DNA from: Tetragonia tetragonoides
Taxonomy: Eukaryota > Streptophyta > Magnoliopsida > Caryophyllales > Aizoaceae
DNA length: 64,000 nt
Direction: 5' to 3'
Assembly (NCBI GenBank): GCA_038025085.1
Contig: CM076146.1
Location: 10,230,001-10,294,000, forward strand
Below are positions 47,301 to 57,870 of the stretch, piece by piece (positions within the stretch are counted from its first letter, which is position 1; each line of letters opens with the position of its first letter). The notes below the pieces were generated by a model. The model saw nothing but the letters and a program-made list of their open reading frames with translations. It was not told the origin of the DNA and did not search any database. A program made the translations under genes and the position numbers.

Positions 47301-47424
47301 TTGGGTCGGCCCATACATTATCAAGACAATATTATCTGGTGGAGCGGTAAAGTTAATGGATTTAGACGGCAACGAGTTCACTCAACTTACAAATATGGAC
47401 CTACTTAAGCGATTTTATGCATAA
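44318..47424 (+). pseudogene. Tat element pol: RT, RNase H, archaeal-type RNase H, integrase (broken)
   Basis: RT (44318-45150): VPKKDGKVRMCIDFRDLNKA, SFMDGYAGYNQI, MPFGLKNAGA, catalytic YIDDMI. RNase H I: KPLMLYPTVTETAMGAMLAQ...LEKTCLAL. Second RNase H (about 45690-46070): LYFDGASNQKGFGVG, NNGAEYEACIIGLEAA, KVYGD, NQFADALAKMAS. Integrase: damaged HHCC region, then catalytic Asp in MDYFTKW, Asp in ISDHGTQFK and Glu in NGAVESANK, then a C-terminal GPYIIK part. In-frame stops at 45149, 45197, 46439, 46490, 46598, 46961 and 46982 (first bases), and a frameshift near 47060. Most stops are one transition from CAA, CGA or TGG, as expected for methyl-C decay. Catalytic residues survive. Confidence 0.92.
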
Positions 47425-47850
47425 ATACTTAATCTTTGAGAGAGCCCATTAAGGCACTAAGTCCAAGTCAAACTCGATCAAACGTGTCCACGTGGGGTCC
47501 ACAATCGGAAAAAAAAAAACCCGAGATTTGGTTTTTCGAACTATATTGGCCTGATTCCCCATGGATATGTAGGTAACCCATGTAACTTGGGCCCGACCAC
47601 TTTAATAAAATAAATCTCTAAGGAAGTTTTAATCCATTCGATTAATGCAAAAATAAGCAAGTCTTTCATTAATATGGCTAAAGTCGATTACATGCTCTAA
47701 TAAAAAAAAAAAGAGAAGTGCGGAAATAATTAATGAAGTAATAAAATGGCAATTCTTAACTACATCTATTTAGGCATACAAACCCGTTATTTGAATTATA
47801 CTACTAAGCACAAAAAAATAAGACTTGCTAGACAAGTAGCGGTGGACTAC
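47425..47850. other. Convergent gap between pol and antisense gene 1
   Basis: Pol ends at 47424 (+), and the relic C-terminus of antisense gene 1 ends near 47850 (-). The sequence between is AT-rich with A-runs (47509-47518, 47702-47711). No frame is supported. Confidence 0.5.
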
Positions 47851-49389
47851 TCCTCTTTATTTTTGTTAACTTTGGGCGCTTGGGCGGGCTCGCTAGGCTC
47901 ATCAAGTTCCATTCGTTCTTTTGGATCCCATCTTTACCTACCATTACTCGAAGAAGCCTCGTGATCATTGGGCCTAACTTGAAGGACTTGTTTGGCCTAG
48001 TGGGCCGGATTCTTCCTCTTTTTGGATTGGGCCTTAGCCTTACCTTTTCCCTTACCCTTAGTTTGGGGCTTGGAAGGCTTAGCGGGCCTATCGATGGGAG
48101 TTATCCTTACACCACTAGGCTCATCATATTTGCGGGCGTTGAATAACTATTTCTCCTCCTCTAGGAGCCTTTTGTTGAGTTGATGGTCACCACTCCAAAT
48201 CCACTCCTCATAAAAGCTAGATGGCCCGTTTGATTGCGGGTATACCGAATTAGTTCACACTTGGCGACGGTTCCAGTGTCGTTCCCAATTAGACACTAAG
48301 GAGGACGTTAAGGGCCTTTGGCAAGGAGGTTCACAGCTTACGTTTGGGATCCTTTGCCTTAAACCATATTGGCGAAGAAGGCGGTTCGGTATAAAGAATG
48401 TCAAGGTATATAAACCAATAATCCCCGTAAAGGGCACGTTCTCACTACACCCTACAATTTTGGCGGTACGCCACCATGGGACGAACCAAACCGGTTGGAT
48501 ATCAGTGTAGAAGTATGCTATCCACTCCTTCCGAGAGGATTCGGAGAACTTTCGGCGTCTCGCCAGAAAGTGTTTAGGGAGGAACTTCCTAGTGTCAATG
48601 GGAGCCTCAAGCAAGTGGATTCTCTCTTGAAGCCATATCTACACAAAAACAACAAAAAGAAAAATTCAAGTCAATACAAGATGAGAATTTCACTACATAA
48701 AGTTAAATCCACAAAGATTAAGGCTTTATCACAAAAACTTACTTTAAGGAGTAAAGGGATCCCGGTGAAGGACTCTTGAGCCTATTTAAAGCAAGGATTG
48801 TCTCTCCCACAACCAAGTGCATAGGAAAGCTATCCCATTGAATTTGCTCGGTCACCCTAAGAAGGCAAGCTTTGCCCTTGTTGATGGTAGACTTCTTTTC
48901 GGATGGAATAAGTGTGTCTTCATTGCCACCAACAAACAAATAACGATGGAGGAGGCAAAATGCAAAGGCACGTTTCTTGTACCTCATATCCATTGCATCC
49001 CGGGCTCTAGAAGTGAAGAAAGTCACAAGCCTAGCAAGATCAACATCCTCACCATGAATCAGTTGGGCCACTTGACGAGGAGACAACCCAATATATCGTT
49101 GAAAATCACCCGAAAAGGCGTTCCCCAAGTAAGGAACGACATGAGGGCTCTCGGTTGGAAAGCCAATGATATCGGAGAACTCCTCCACCAACGGGAACAT
49201 CTCATGAGCACCAAAGCGGAAAACGTGGAACTTTGGGTCCCAAAATTCAACTGAGGCATGGAGAAAGTCCCACAAGATCTTGACTTGTTTGAGGTGAAAT
49301 ATATTAAGGTGGAAGGGAGTAAGTTCTAACCTCTCCTCTACGGTCATGGAGGCCAACCGAGCATCAACGACATCATCAAAGTTCACCAT
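47850..49389 (-). pseudogene. Antisense gene 1 of the Tat element (PMD-like protein, about two exons)
   Basis: Starts MVNFDDVVDARLASMTVEER. Exon 1 (49389-48743) has LTPFHLN...VEFWDPKFHVFRFGAHEM..EEFSDIIGFPTE, the pattern of plant-mobile-domain/transposon-associated proteins. It ends at a GTAAGT donor. Exon 2 begins after TTTTTGTGTAG at 48638: WLQERIHLLEAPIDTRKF, WFVPWWRTAKIVGC, IGLYTLTFFIPNRLLRQYG. The same frame continues after TGA (48255-48257) into a basic tail (GKGKGKAKAQSKKRK), with more stops. The predicted splice leaves the phases unmatched, so one indel or another splice site is involved. Function in Tat elements is unknown. Confidence 0.7.
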
Positions 49390-49556
49390 TGTTAAAATTA
49401 GGGATTTTCTCTCAAGGAATTTTCTCTCTCTAGGGGTTCAAAGTAAGTGGTAAGAAGAGAATAAGAGGAAACCCTACTATATAGAGGTCACGGTTGGATT
49501 CTCGTCGAATAATTAAGGAAACACAGACAACAGACGAAAAAAGGCCAAGTGGCCTC
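49390..49556 (-). promoter_or_regulatory. Core promoter and 5' leader of antisense gene 1
   Basis: On the minus strand a TATA box CTATATAG lies at 49484-49477, followed by TAGGGTTTCC and a CT/GA-rich leader of about 85 bp to the ATG. The LTR also has TATA then TTAGGGTTC. Confidence 0.6.
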
Positions 49557-49733
49557 TTACCTAGTTTGGACGGCTGAGCCGTTGGACGAACGGCTGAACC
49601 ACTCCAGCTAGCGGCTTGACCGCTGGGACAAGCGGCTCAACCGCTAGCCCAAGCGGCATGCCCAAGCGGTAACCACTTGAGCTCTAGCACAACCGCTAGG
49701 AGTTCTAGCGGTCACCATGTATAGGCGCCTGAT
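49557..49733 (-). promoter_or_regulatory. Palindrome cluster upstream of antisense gene 1, homologous to LTR U3
   Basis: Minus strand: begins TCAGGCGCCTATACA, differing at one position from the LTR start TCAGGCGCCTATGCA, then about ten half-sites (AGCGGTTGAGCCGCTT, AGCGGTCAAGCCGCT, GTGGTTACCGCTT). It ends about 75 bp upstream of a TATA box, about the LTR spacing. Confidence 0.75.
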
Positions 49734-50225
49734 GTGCAATTTCGCGAGACAACCTCGGTCCACCCGACCCCTCCTTAACCGAGCTCTATCTTCCTATTTC
49801 CCACTCGGAAAGATTTTGGAAGCCTTCCTTTATATTTTCCTTACCTTAATCTTGGCTCTTGCCACTTTTGTTTTTATTCTCTTTTTTTTTTCTTTCCTTC
49901 TTTTTATTAGGATTATCAAGTTCCATCTTTTTTTCCTTTTATTTTCTGATTCCTTATTTTCTTTAATTATTTTTTCCCTTTTAATCATCTTTTTCTATTT
50001 TCTTTTATCTTATTGTCATTTTCTAGGGGAAGGGGTACCCCAAATGTGCTAAGTTTTCGAGAATCCTAAATTCTCAGATTTCATGTTTTGTGATTTCCTA
50101 TTCGGAAATTCGATGATTAAATTCACATATGGGCATTTGCGTGATATATTTGTGCGTGAATAACATGCAATATTTATAACAGGTTTAATACAAGCCCGAA
50201 ACTTCAAAATGCACTACAACAAATA
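49734..50225. other. Pyrimidine-rich spacer between the antisense genes
   Basis: T/C-rich tract at about 49800-50020. The short plus-strand hydrophobic frame here reflects TTT/CTT composition only. On the minus strand this is the region after the stop of antisense gene 2. Confidence 0.5.
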
Positions 50226-53200
50226 TCACTGGCCATCTTCGCCAATACTTGGACCCGCCTGAGACGAATCTTCGGGTCCACTTGATGATGGAGCACCCGA
50301 AGGACTGGGCTGAGACATCGCCCAAGCTCTAGGGTCAAAGTAAAATAATGAGCCCGTCAAGTAAGCAGGATCCAGTGAATGACGTGGTAGCTCTGACATG
50401 CTTGGGTAGCCGCCATACCCCATACTCTCCTGGCTCCAAGAGCTCCTCAGAGGGACTGGAGGATACATAGGCATGGGATAACCTGGATACCCCATATAAG
50501 GAGGCGGTGCATGCCACTGCGGAAGATAAGGCACCTGGGGCGGGTTCCACGTATCCACTCGAGCTCGAGGTGTCCCATGACGCACCTCCGTACTCTCTTG
50601 CCGCAGAGGAGGACGCTGCGGTGTAGACGCCAACTCCGAAGCACGAGTAATTGGAGGCCTAGGAGGCCTTGCCACGGGAACAGACTACAAAATGGGCTCA
50701 AGGTCAGAAAATTATAACTTCAAATCAAGCACCGTTACTTGAAATGAACATACCTCCCGAATGTCGGATCGACAGCTCGTGCACACACTCCGAATTGCGA
50801 ACTTGGAAATCCAATGTCTAAAGGCATGCATGCCCCTATAGATCTTCCGCGTCTCAGTAGCATCCAACTATGCACATAAAAGAAGAGTCAGTATAAACAT
50901 AAAGGAAACATTGCAAATTATAATGGATTTTTACTTACCCCCCTACAACCAGTTGGTAGAGGCAATCCCTCGACCTCCTCATCGGGACCACGAAACTCAG
51001 GAATCAAAAGAACCTTGGGAGACCTGTCCGCTCCTGTATAACCCACCGACATGGTAGGAGGAGTAGGGCGCGGAGAAGAAGTAGTCGCATGGGACGACGA
51101 AGAACTCGCAGCAGTCTGCAAAACTTAAAAGTATTAGAAACATTTCTAAATTTCCAAACGAAATTAAGAAACAAAATAAATTACTCACCGGATCAGTGGA
51201 GAAGTTAGGGCACAACGAGCCTCAGCATACTCGGCATACGCCACCATAAGATCCACCTCTTGGTCAGCCGGGAGCAAATACTCAAGGGCATTCACCCCAA
51301 CGGTGGCCGTCCTTACCTGCTCCACGGTAAGGTGACGAACATAAAGCATAGAACCCGGAGGGTCCAAAGGAATCCTCGGAGAAGGTCGGAAAAAGTCTGC
51401 CGAATCAGTCTCTCTCCCAAGAACCACTCAAAACCAAAAGGACCCTCAATGAGGACTCTCTTCTGGTCATACTCTCAAGCACCTAAGAATCGATCCAAGA
51501 CGCCTGGGAGGTAATCTTTCCAAGGGAACCAGTCAACCTACAAAAGCAAAGAATGAGCACACGAAAGGATGAAAAGGACGATAAAAATGCAAAAGGTAAT
51601 CACTTACATCCTGAACGGTCAAGGGATATATCGCCTCCCTAAGGGCGTGCAACGTAGTGAATGGGAAAGATGCCCGTCCCCTCCAAGTTTGCATCGCCGG
51701 AAAGGACAAATCCCTTGTCTCAAGAAGAGGGGAAAGGTCGGGGAAATGCTCTTAAAACCAAATCTAAGACATGCAAAGCACATGGATTAGGCACAAGTTA
51801 TGAGTAAAAAGCCAAAGCACAAAGTATAAGAAGGGTAAAGGGAAATTACCTCCATAACCTTCCAATAGCCGACCAAAGAGACGAGAGACACGCCCTCCTC
51901 CCCACTGAGGCGACTGGTCTGCCTCAAGCACCACAGAAGACAAGAGTATGCGGGAAGACCCCAGTTATACTCCGCAACTCTGTCCAAATACTGCAAGCAC
52001 GGGAAATAGTAAACATGTTACCTACTAGCTTTATCCGAAAAGATGGAACAAGCTAGAATATAGGCCAAGAAAAGGCGAGCGTGCTGCTCCACCGTGACCT
52101 TTTTCAACTTCCTTGGGTTGGTCAAGAATTGGACCATTACGTCAATCCGCCCGTACTTCATACCATCCCAATTGACCCCGAAATGGCCAAACATCTCAAC
52201 CATGTCATCCTTACTCACCTCTCCATAAGTGAGGGGGATACTGGTGCAAGGGAGTCCGGAAATGAGACCGAACTCGAAAGGGGTGATCATAATCTCACCC
52301 ATAGGAAAATGAAAAGTACTTGTAGTATCCTAGTACCGCTCCGCAAGACCTCTAACAAGTAAGAGGTCGGAGCGCTCAGCAGAAGTGATGGACGCTAACA
52401 GATGATCGAAGCCACAACACTCCACTATGGCGTTGACCTCGGAAGTCACATACCTACGGGCTTTCTCGATTCTGGAAAGGCCACCGTAACCCCGCATGGT
52501 AGTGTCTACATCCTATACAACAAAATAATTGCAAGACAATTAGCTAGGTGATCCTAGTAGCGACTACCAGTCTCCGGTTTAGTCCTAAATTTTTACAACT
52601 CGTAAAATTTAGAATTCTAGCTAAACCAATGCAACAAGAGTAAGTTCTAACGAGAATAAATTTCACACAAGTTTATTTTCCACAAGTTTACTCAAAAATC
52701 ATCTATCGTTAAAAAAAAAAAAAAACTTCACTCAAGTTTATTTTCACCAAAGAGTGATAATTGCGACGAGAATAAATTTCACAAAAATTTAGTTTCCACC
52801 ATTTAAAGATGAATTTCATACAAATTCATTCTTCACATGCAAAAATGATTCTACGGGAATTTGCAAACTAGCAAGAAAAACAATTTCACGAAAATTGATT
52901 TTCCACATTAGCTACACTACAGTTCTCAACCTAAAAATTCTATGTTTGCCTACACATGATTTTTTAAGCACAAAGGAGAAAAGCAAAAAAAAAAAAAACG
53001 ATATACCCGACACTTGGTACCTACGGTAACCAAATGCTCCTTCTTCTTGAAAATGAGATCGCGGGGCTCCCAATGATCGGTAAGATGGAAATAACTACGA
53101 GTCAACTCATCCAGGACTAACCGGTGCTCACCCACCCGGTGACGGGGTATACCAGAAATGAAGCCCCGAGTAAAAACATTCGGGGTCTCCCTCACAACAA

Positions 53201-53246
53201 TCTCTTACTCCTTCTTTTTCCTACCTCCTCTAAGTTTGGGAGCCAT
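50226..53246 (-). pseudogene. Antisense gene 2 of the Tat element (intron-containing PMD-domain gene, broken)
   Basis: Minus-strand exons with GT-AG signals: 53246-53007, 52512-52022, 51990-51850, 51763-51608, 51537-51189, then proline/serine-rich exons (about 51120-50940, 50885-50750, 50690-50226). Start MAPKLRGGRKKKE. Conserved plant-mobile-domain blocks: TTMRGYGGLSRIEKARRY; FDHLLASI...LAERY; DTTSTFHFPMGEIMITPFEF...ISGLPC; YLDRVAEYNWGLPAYSCLLW; YWKVME; EHFPDLSP. The tail is rich in Pro/Tyr/Met. Stops: TAA 53205-53207, TAG 52330-52332, TAA 51752-51754, TGA 51475-51477. Not every exon phase joins. Related host proteins (MAIN/MAIL type) act in silencing and genome stability; the role in retrotransposons is not known. 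Confidence 0.72.
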
Positions 53247-53533
53247 GGATGAAGAGAAAAATGGAGTTTTTGAAATTTGAGTGAAATTCACAAAACTCAC
53301 AAATTCACACAATTTTGAGTTTTGACACTCAAAAAAGTCAAGAACAACTAACAAAATCAAGTTCTTTTTAAGAATTTGAGCAAGAAAACCTTAATATTTG
53401 GAGCTAGGGGCTTTGATGAAGGTTGAAAGCTTGAAGAAAATAAGGAGAGAGAGAAGAAGGCTCGAAATGGAAGAAGATCCATTTCGGCCTCCCCCCTCTT
53501 TTCCTTTTATTCCACTCGTGAAAACCTAGGGAC
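53247..53533 (-). promoter_or_regulatory. Leader/core promoter of antisense gene 2
   Basis: On the minus strand a weak TATA-like AATAAAAGG lies at 53511-53503, followed by a purine-rich leader of about 250 bp to the ATG at 53246. Confidence 0.4.
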
Positions 53534-53700
53534 CAGTTGAACCGTCCAGGTGGACGGTCAAACCGCTAGGTTGGCGGTTGAACCGTAAGCCAAGTGGTTT
53601 GGCCGCTTGCCAAAACGGCTTAACCGTTTGGAAGAGCAGTTCAACCGCTCCAGCAAGCGGTTTAGCCGTTTGCCCTGGCGGTTTGGCCGCCTAACACTCC
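53534..53700 (-). promoter_or_regulatory. Palindrome cluster upstream of antisense gene 2
   Basis: About twelve half-sites of the LTR type, e.g. AAGCGGTTTAGCC, AAACGGCTTAACCGTTT, TAGGTTGGCGGTTGAACCG and GGACGGTCAAACCGC, in the same density as the LTR and antisense-gene-1 clusters. The leading TCAGGCGCCTAT box is not recognisable here. Confidence 0.7.
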
Positions 53701-53919
53701 TATTATAATATTCTATTTAGGGCCATTGTTTCAAAATCAGTGGGCCCCACGACGCCCATAGCAGTTATTTGCGCGCCAAAGTCCGCTTATGAAAGTGGGT
53801 CTACTTCAAACCAACAGGTTTGTACATTTATTGTCGACCTATGGCATGCGCTCCCGTCTGACCGAAGGTCTGAGCAATATTTTATTACCCTTTACAGTTA
53901 TATTTACTACTCATCCTAT

Positions 53920-55013
53920 TTCTAACGAAATATTTTATTGTGTAACCTACAGCACAGGGTTCTCCTTCGACTAAACATCGAAGGGCATTTAGTGTGTGAC
54001 CTACAGCACACTGTCTCCTTTAAACTAAAAAACGAAGGATTTTTATCATTTATTCTATTTCTAACGAAATATTTTATTGTGTAACCTACAGCACAGGGTT
54101 CCCCTTCGATTGAAAATCGAAGGACATTTATTGTGTGACCTAGAGCAAAGGGTCTCCCTTTCGACTAAAAATCGAAGGATTTTTATCATTTATTCTATTT
54201 CTAACGAAATATTTTATCGTGTAACCTACAACACAGGATTCCCCTTCGACTGAAAATCGAAGAACATTTATTGTGTGACCTACAACATAAGGTCTCCCTT
54301 CGACTAAAAATCGAAGGATTTTTTTATCATTTATTCTATTTCTAACGAAATATTTTATCGTGTAACCTACAGCACAAGGTTCCCCTCCGACTGAAAATCG
54401 AAGGACATTTATTGTGTGACCTACAGCACAGGGTCTTCCTTCGACTAAAAATCCAAGGATTTTTATCATTTATTCTATTTCTAACGAAATATTTTATTGT
54501 GTGACCTACAGCACAGGGTCTCCCTTCGAGTAAAAATCGAAGGACTTTATTTCTAATGAAATATTTTATTGTATGACCTACAGCACAGGGTCTCCCTTCG
54601 ACTAAAAAGCGAAGGATTTTTATCATTTATTCTATTTCTAACGAAATATTTTATTGTGTAACCTATAGCACAGGGTTCCCCTTCGACTAAAAATCGAAGG
54701 ACATTTATTGTGTGACCTACAGCATAGGGTCTTTCCCTTTGACTGAAAATCGAAGGATTTTTATCATTTTATTACTTATCTTTTCTCTGATGAATATTTT
54801 ATTTTGTGACCTACAGCATAGGGTCTCTCTATTCGATTGATAATTGAAGGATTTTTATTGTGTGACCTATAGCATAGGTTCTCTCCGTTCGACTGATAAT
54901 TGAAGGATTTTTTTTATTGTGTGCCCTACAGCATAGGGTCTCTCCGTTCGACTGATAATTGAAGGATTTTTATTGTGTGACCTACAACATAGGGTCAAAC
55001 TCTCGGTCAAATA
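53920..55013 (+). repeat. Tandem repeat array with hairpin units in the 3' region of the Tat element
   Basis: About 14 repeats of a 60-80 bp unit: TGTG(T/A)(A/G)ACCTACAGCACAGGGT, then a hairpin CCTTCGACTAAAAATCGAAGG, then TTTTTATC or ACATTTATT, often with TCTAACGAAATATTTTATTG. Two unit variants (GGTTCCCC and GGTCTCCC) alternate in the left part, giving a higher-order period of about 150 bp; the right part (54740-55013) is a diverged CCGTTCGACTGATAATTGAAGG form. Tandem repeats in this place are known in Ogre-type elements and can seed satellites. Confidence 0.88.
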
Positions 55014-55139
55014 AACTGGGGGAATTACTACTTTATCTTAAAATGATTGTTTATCTCTAACTGTTTGTAACCTCACTCAGTTTGCATGTTTGTTGAATCA
55101 TACAGGTATTGGCACATGAATACTTTGACCTTCTCTCTA

Positions 55140-55166
55140 TTCGAGCTCAGTCAAAGCAGGGGCTTC
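55140..55166 (+). other. Polypurine tract before the Tat 3' LTR
   Basis: TCAAAGCAGGGGCTTC immediately precedes the LTR start at 55167. The purine core AAAGCAGGGG is the likely second-strand primer. Confidence 0.55.
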
Positions 55167-56653
55167 TGTAGACACCAAAAATTGTGTCTATGATAAGTTT
55201 CCATAAAAACCCGATGATGAAAGGATTGGATTTTGCTTGAACTTGGGTTGCGAGAATAATTGCTCTGATGATTAGCCGAGTTCATTTAAACTAACCAGTG
55301 GAAGCATTTTGTACAAGTGATCCAAATCAGTTGGACTCAATTCATTTGGAGTCCAAAACTGAGAGATAGGCCTCTTTGAGCCCAAGGGCCCGAAAGGGAA
55401 CCCAAACCCTTGAGTCAACCCTTGGTCAAACAAGGAAACTCAGTCAATCTCGCGTGGACCCCCTTGGAATAGCCTCCCCCGCTTAGAAAGCATGTAAGGG
55501 CACCTATACAGGCAGGCCGCTCCAGGTCCAAGCGCCACGCTTGAGTTCAAGCGGTGACCGCTTTCCAAGCGGTTGAACCACTTGTCCTAGCGTTTCAACC
55601 GTTTGGCCTAGATGCATGGCCGCCTGAACACTTTCTTGCGGACGGTAAATTCGAGGCCCATTCGATTTCCATGCCAAACCCTGGAAGCTCCCCTCTTCTA
55701 TATAAATAAACCTTAGGGTTCAGTTGAAGAGGTTGGACATTCTTTCAGAAGAGGTTGGCAGTTAGATACTAAAGGTTGGTCTTTTGGTTGGTCGTTTCTC
55801 TCTCATATTAACACCCTAAATTCTGATTCTACTCCTTCTAAAGGCTAGCCCTAGTACCACAAAAATAAACCTTCATACTTCATCAAGAGCAAGAGTTCAA
55901 GCATTAAACCCAATAAGTTCATTGTGAGCATCCGTAATCCAACCTGAGGGTTTTCATTAAATTTTATATTTTCTTGTTTTTTACTAACGATTTTGGTTTA
56001 TGTGATATGGACATGCATGACGCGTTTTGAGCAAAAAGGGCTTGTATTGAACCAAATGAATGAATGAATGCATATTTTTTTATTTATTGCTCTTTATTAT
56101 AAATTATGCATTGTTGTGAATTGGTGGATGAATTGTCTTGTTTGTCTTCTAATTCGCAAGTTTAGCGTATTTATCGTTCTTAGCATTAAAAGCATGTAAA
56201 TTTGATAAGTTGTTAAAAGTGGTCACGTTAATAAATGTTTGTTCAACCCATTAGTTAAAACTAGGAATTTGGACAAATTGAACCTTGTTTGGCACCGTAG
56301 CATTAATAATTGCATTGAATTGATTAGTAAAGGCCGTTGTCGTTAACAGGCGAGTTGGGTGCCAAACACCTTCCTAACTCGTACTCACGCCCCCGAACTT
56401 ATTTATGAACTCAATTTCTCCAATAGGGATTGGGGTGCACAGGAATCGAGTTGACGTCTTTTTAGACAATTGACTTGATTCCAAGGGTTCCGAATTTCCT
56501 TAAATTTGATGGTGACTTCCGACAATCTTAATCATGTCCCTAGTACAAAAGGATAAATCTTCATTTGCATTCACACTCGAGAGATTCAAAAACCAATGGC
56601 GTTCTCCCTGGCTACCCCGCTGACCATCGAGGGAAAAAATCCTATAGCCTACA
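55167..56653 (+). repeat. 3' LTR of the Tat element
   Basis: 1487 bp, TGTAGACACC...GCCTACA. Its palindrome cluster (about 55496-55615) lacks about 45 bp present in the 5' LTR. TATA box at about 55708-55717 (TATATAAATA). Followed by TSD ATAGG (56654-56658). Confidence 0.93.
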
Positions 56654-56658
56654 ATAGG

Positions 56659-56966
56659 CCCTCCAGTCAACCAAAGGTAATACTAGTAGGTTTAGGAATA
56701 CTTTAAATAATTTTTCTGATTTAATTTGCTAACTAAAGCTAAATAAAACAATATGAATAATTCTTATTCATATGTAAAACAAATTAGTTAAACTCTCCAA
56801 CTTTGATAAATATAAATTACAAAATTCCCATACTAATAACTAATTTTATTATGGCTTTAATTGAGTAAATTGAATCATTGAAAATAATCACGATTTAATC
56901 TCCGAAACTATTTATAAAAGAATTATGAATAGGTATAATAATTATGGAAAATATTGGGGTATCGCA
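56659..56966 (-). mobile_element. E1 chromovirus 3' LTR, proximal piece
   Basis: Rejoins the E1 LTR after the Tat insertion and aligns with 60178-60484 of the E2 LTR. On the minus strand the LTR starts TGCGATACCCCAATATTTTC at 56966, so the coding part of E1 lies to the right. Confidence 0.85.
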
Positions 56967-57870
56967 TTCGACCCTCCTTAAAAGAAGTTTCGTTCCGAAA
57001 CTTGAAACTTGAAGTAATAACTTCTCAAAACAAAACGAGTTTATCCATACGAAGGTATAAAACGATTTTAGGATTACGACAAATGCAATGCGAGCAATTA
57101 TGTTCGTGATCTAGGTCGATTAGCAATGCTACATGCAATTCTGGAACATGGAATTCGTGCAAGATGATAAACAAACACGAAAGTTCTAGACGTGACATTC
57201 TACCCTCCTTAAAAAGGGTTTCGTCCCGAAACTCAAATGAAATTAGTACCTTTGACAAAGAGATTTGGGTACTTCTCGCGCATCATGGATTCAGCTTCCC
57301 ATGTTGCCTCTTCTTGACCATGTCGAGACCATATAACCTTCACAATCGAAATAGTCTTTGTTCGAGTCGAGCGTTCTTTTCCGTCAGTGATCTTGACTGG
57401 ACGTTCTTCATACGTCAAACTTTAATCAAGTTCGATCGTTTCCGGTTGAACGACATGAGTTGGATCATGTACGTATCGCTTCAATTGAGAGACGTGAAAC
57501 ACATTATGGACTTTTTCATGCTCCACAGGCAAAGCCAAACAATAAGTAACCTCACCAATCCTTTCTAGGATCTCGTAAGAACCAATGTAACGAGGACATA
57601 ACTTCCCCTTACGACCAAAACGCATAACGCCCTTGGTAGGGGATACTCGGAAAAGTATCTTCCTTCCCACCTCAAACTCTTCAGGTCTACGACCTCTATC
57701 TGCATACGATTTCTGGCGATCTTGTGCACTACACATCGTCGCTTGAATCACCTTCACAACATGGACGGTCTATTGGATCATATTAGGACCCAAAACTACG
57801 GTTTCACTAATGTCATTTCAACAAACAGGTGATCTACACTTTCGACCATACAAGGCTTCATATGGTGCTC
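56967..57870 (-). pseudogene. E1 pol C-terminus (integrase end and chromodomain-like tail), truncated by E2
   Basis: Minus-strand frames from 57757 include DRQKSYADRGRRPEEFEVG, GPYI-type RYIGSYEILERIGEV and FHVSQLKRYVHDPTH. After TAA (57422-57424) comes a chromodomain-like tail (IVKVIWSRHGQEEATWEAES). It matches 60485-61391 of E2. At 57870 it stops abruptly at the E2 LTR, so E2 entered E1 here; TGCTC (57866-57870) should recur at the far end of E2. Confidence 0.85.

Larger units (their letters stand above)
38176..56653 (+). mobile_element. Complete 18.5-kb Tat/Ogre-like Ty3/Gypsy retrotransposon with antisense genes
   Basis: A perfect 5-bp TSD ATAGG lies at 38171-38175 and 56654-56658, and the LTRs have TGTAGACACC...GCCTACA ends. 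Order (+): 5' LTR, PBS, leader, gag, protease, RT, RNase H, second archaeal-type RNase H, integrase; then antisense gene 1, antisense gene 2, a tandem-repeat region, PPT and 3' LTR. The second RNase H and the great length place it in the Tat clade (Ogre, Grande, Retand relatives), where extra and antisense ORFs are known. All coding parts are disrupted. Its insertion split the E1 LTR, and the flanks rejoin exactly. Confidence 0.92.

Noticed and set aside
49717..50052. A membrane protein on the plus strand
   Set aside because: The hydrophobic run comes from a T-rich tract (TTT/CTT/ATT codons) and has no family match that I can see.
53920..55013. CRISPR-like array
   Set aside because: Units are contiguous tandem repeats with no unique spacers, in a plant LTR retrotransposon; the minus-strand frames across it are shadows.
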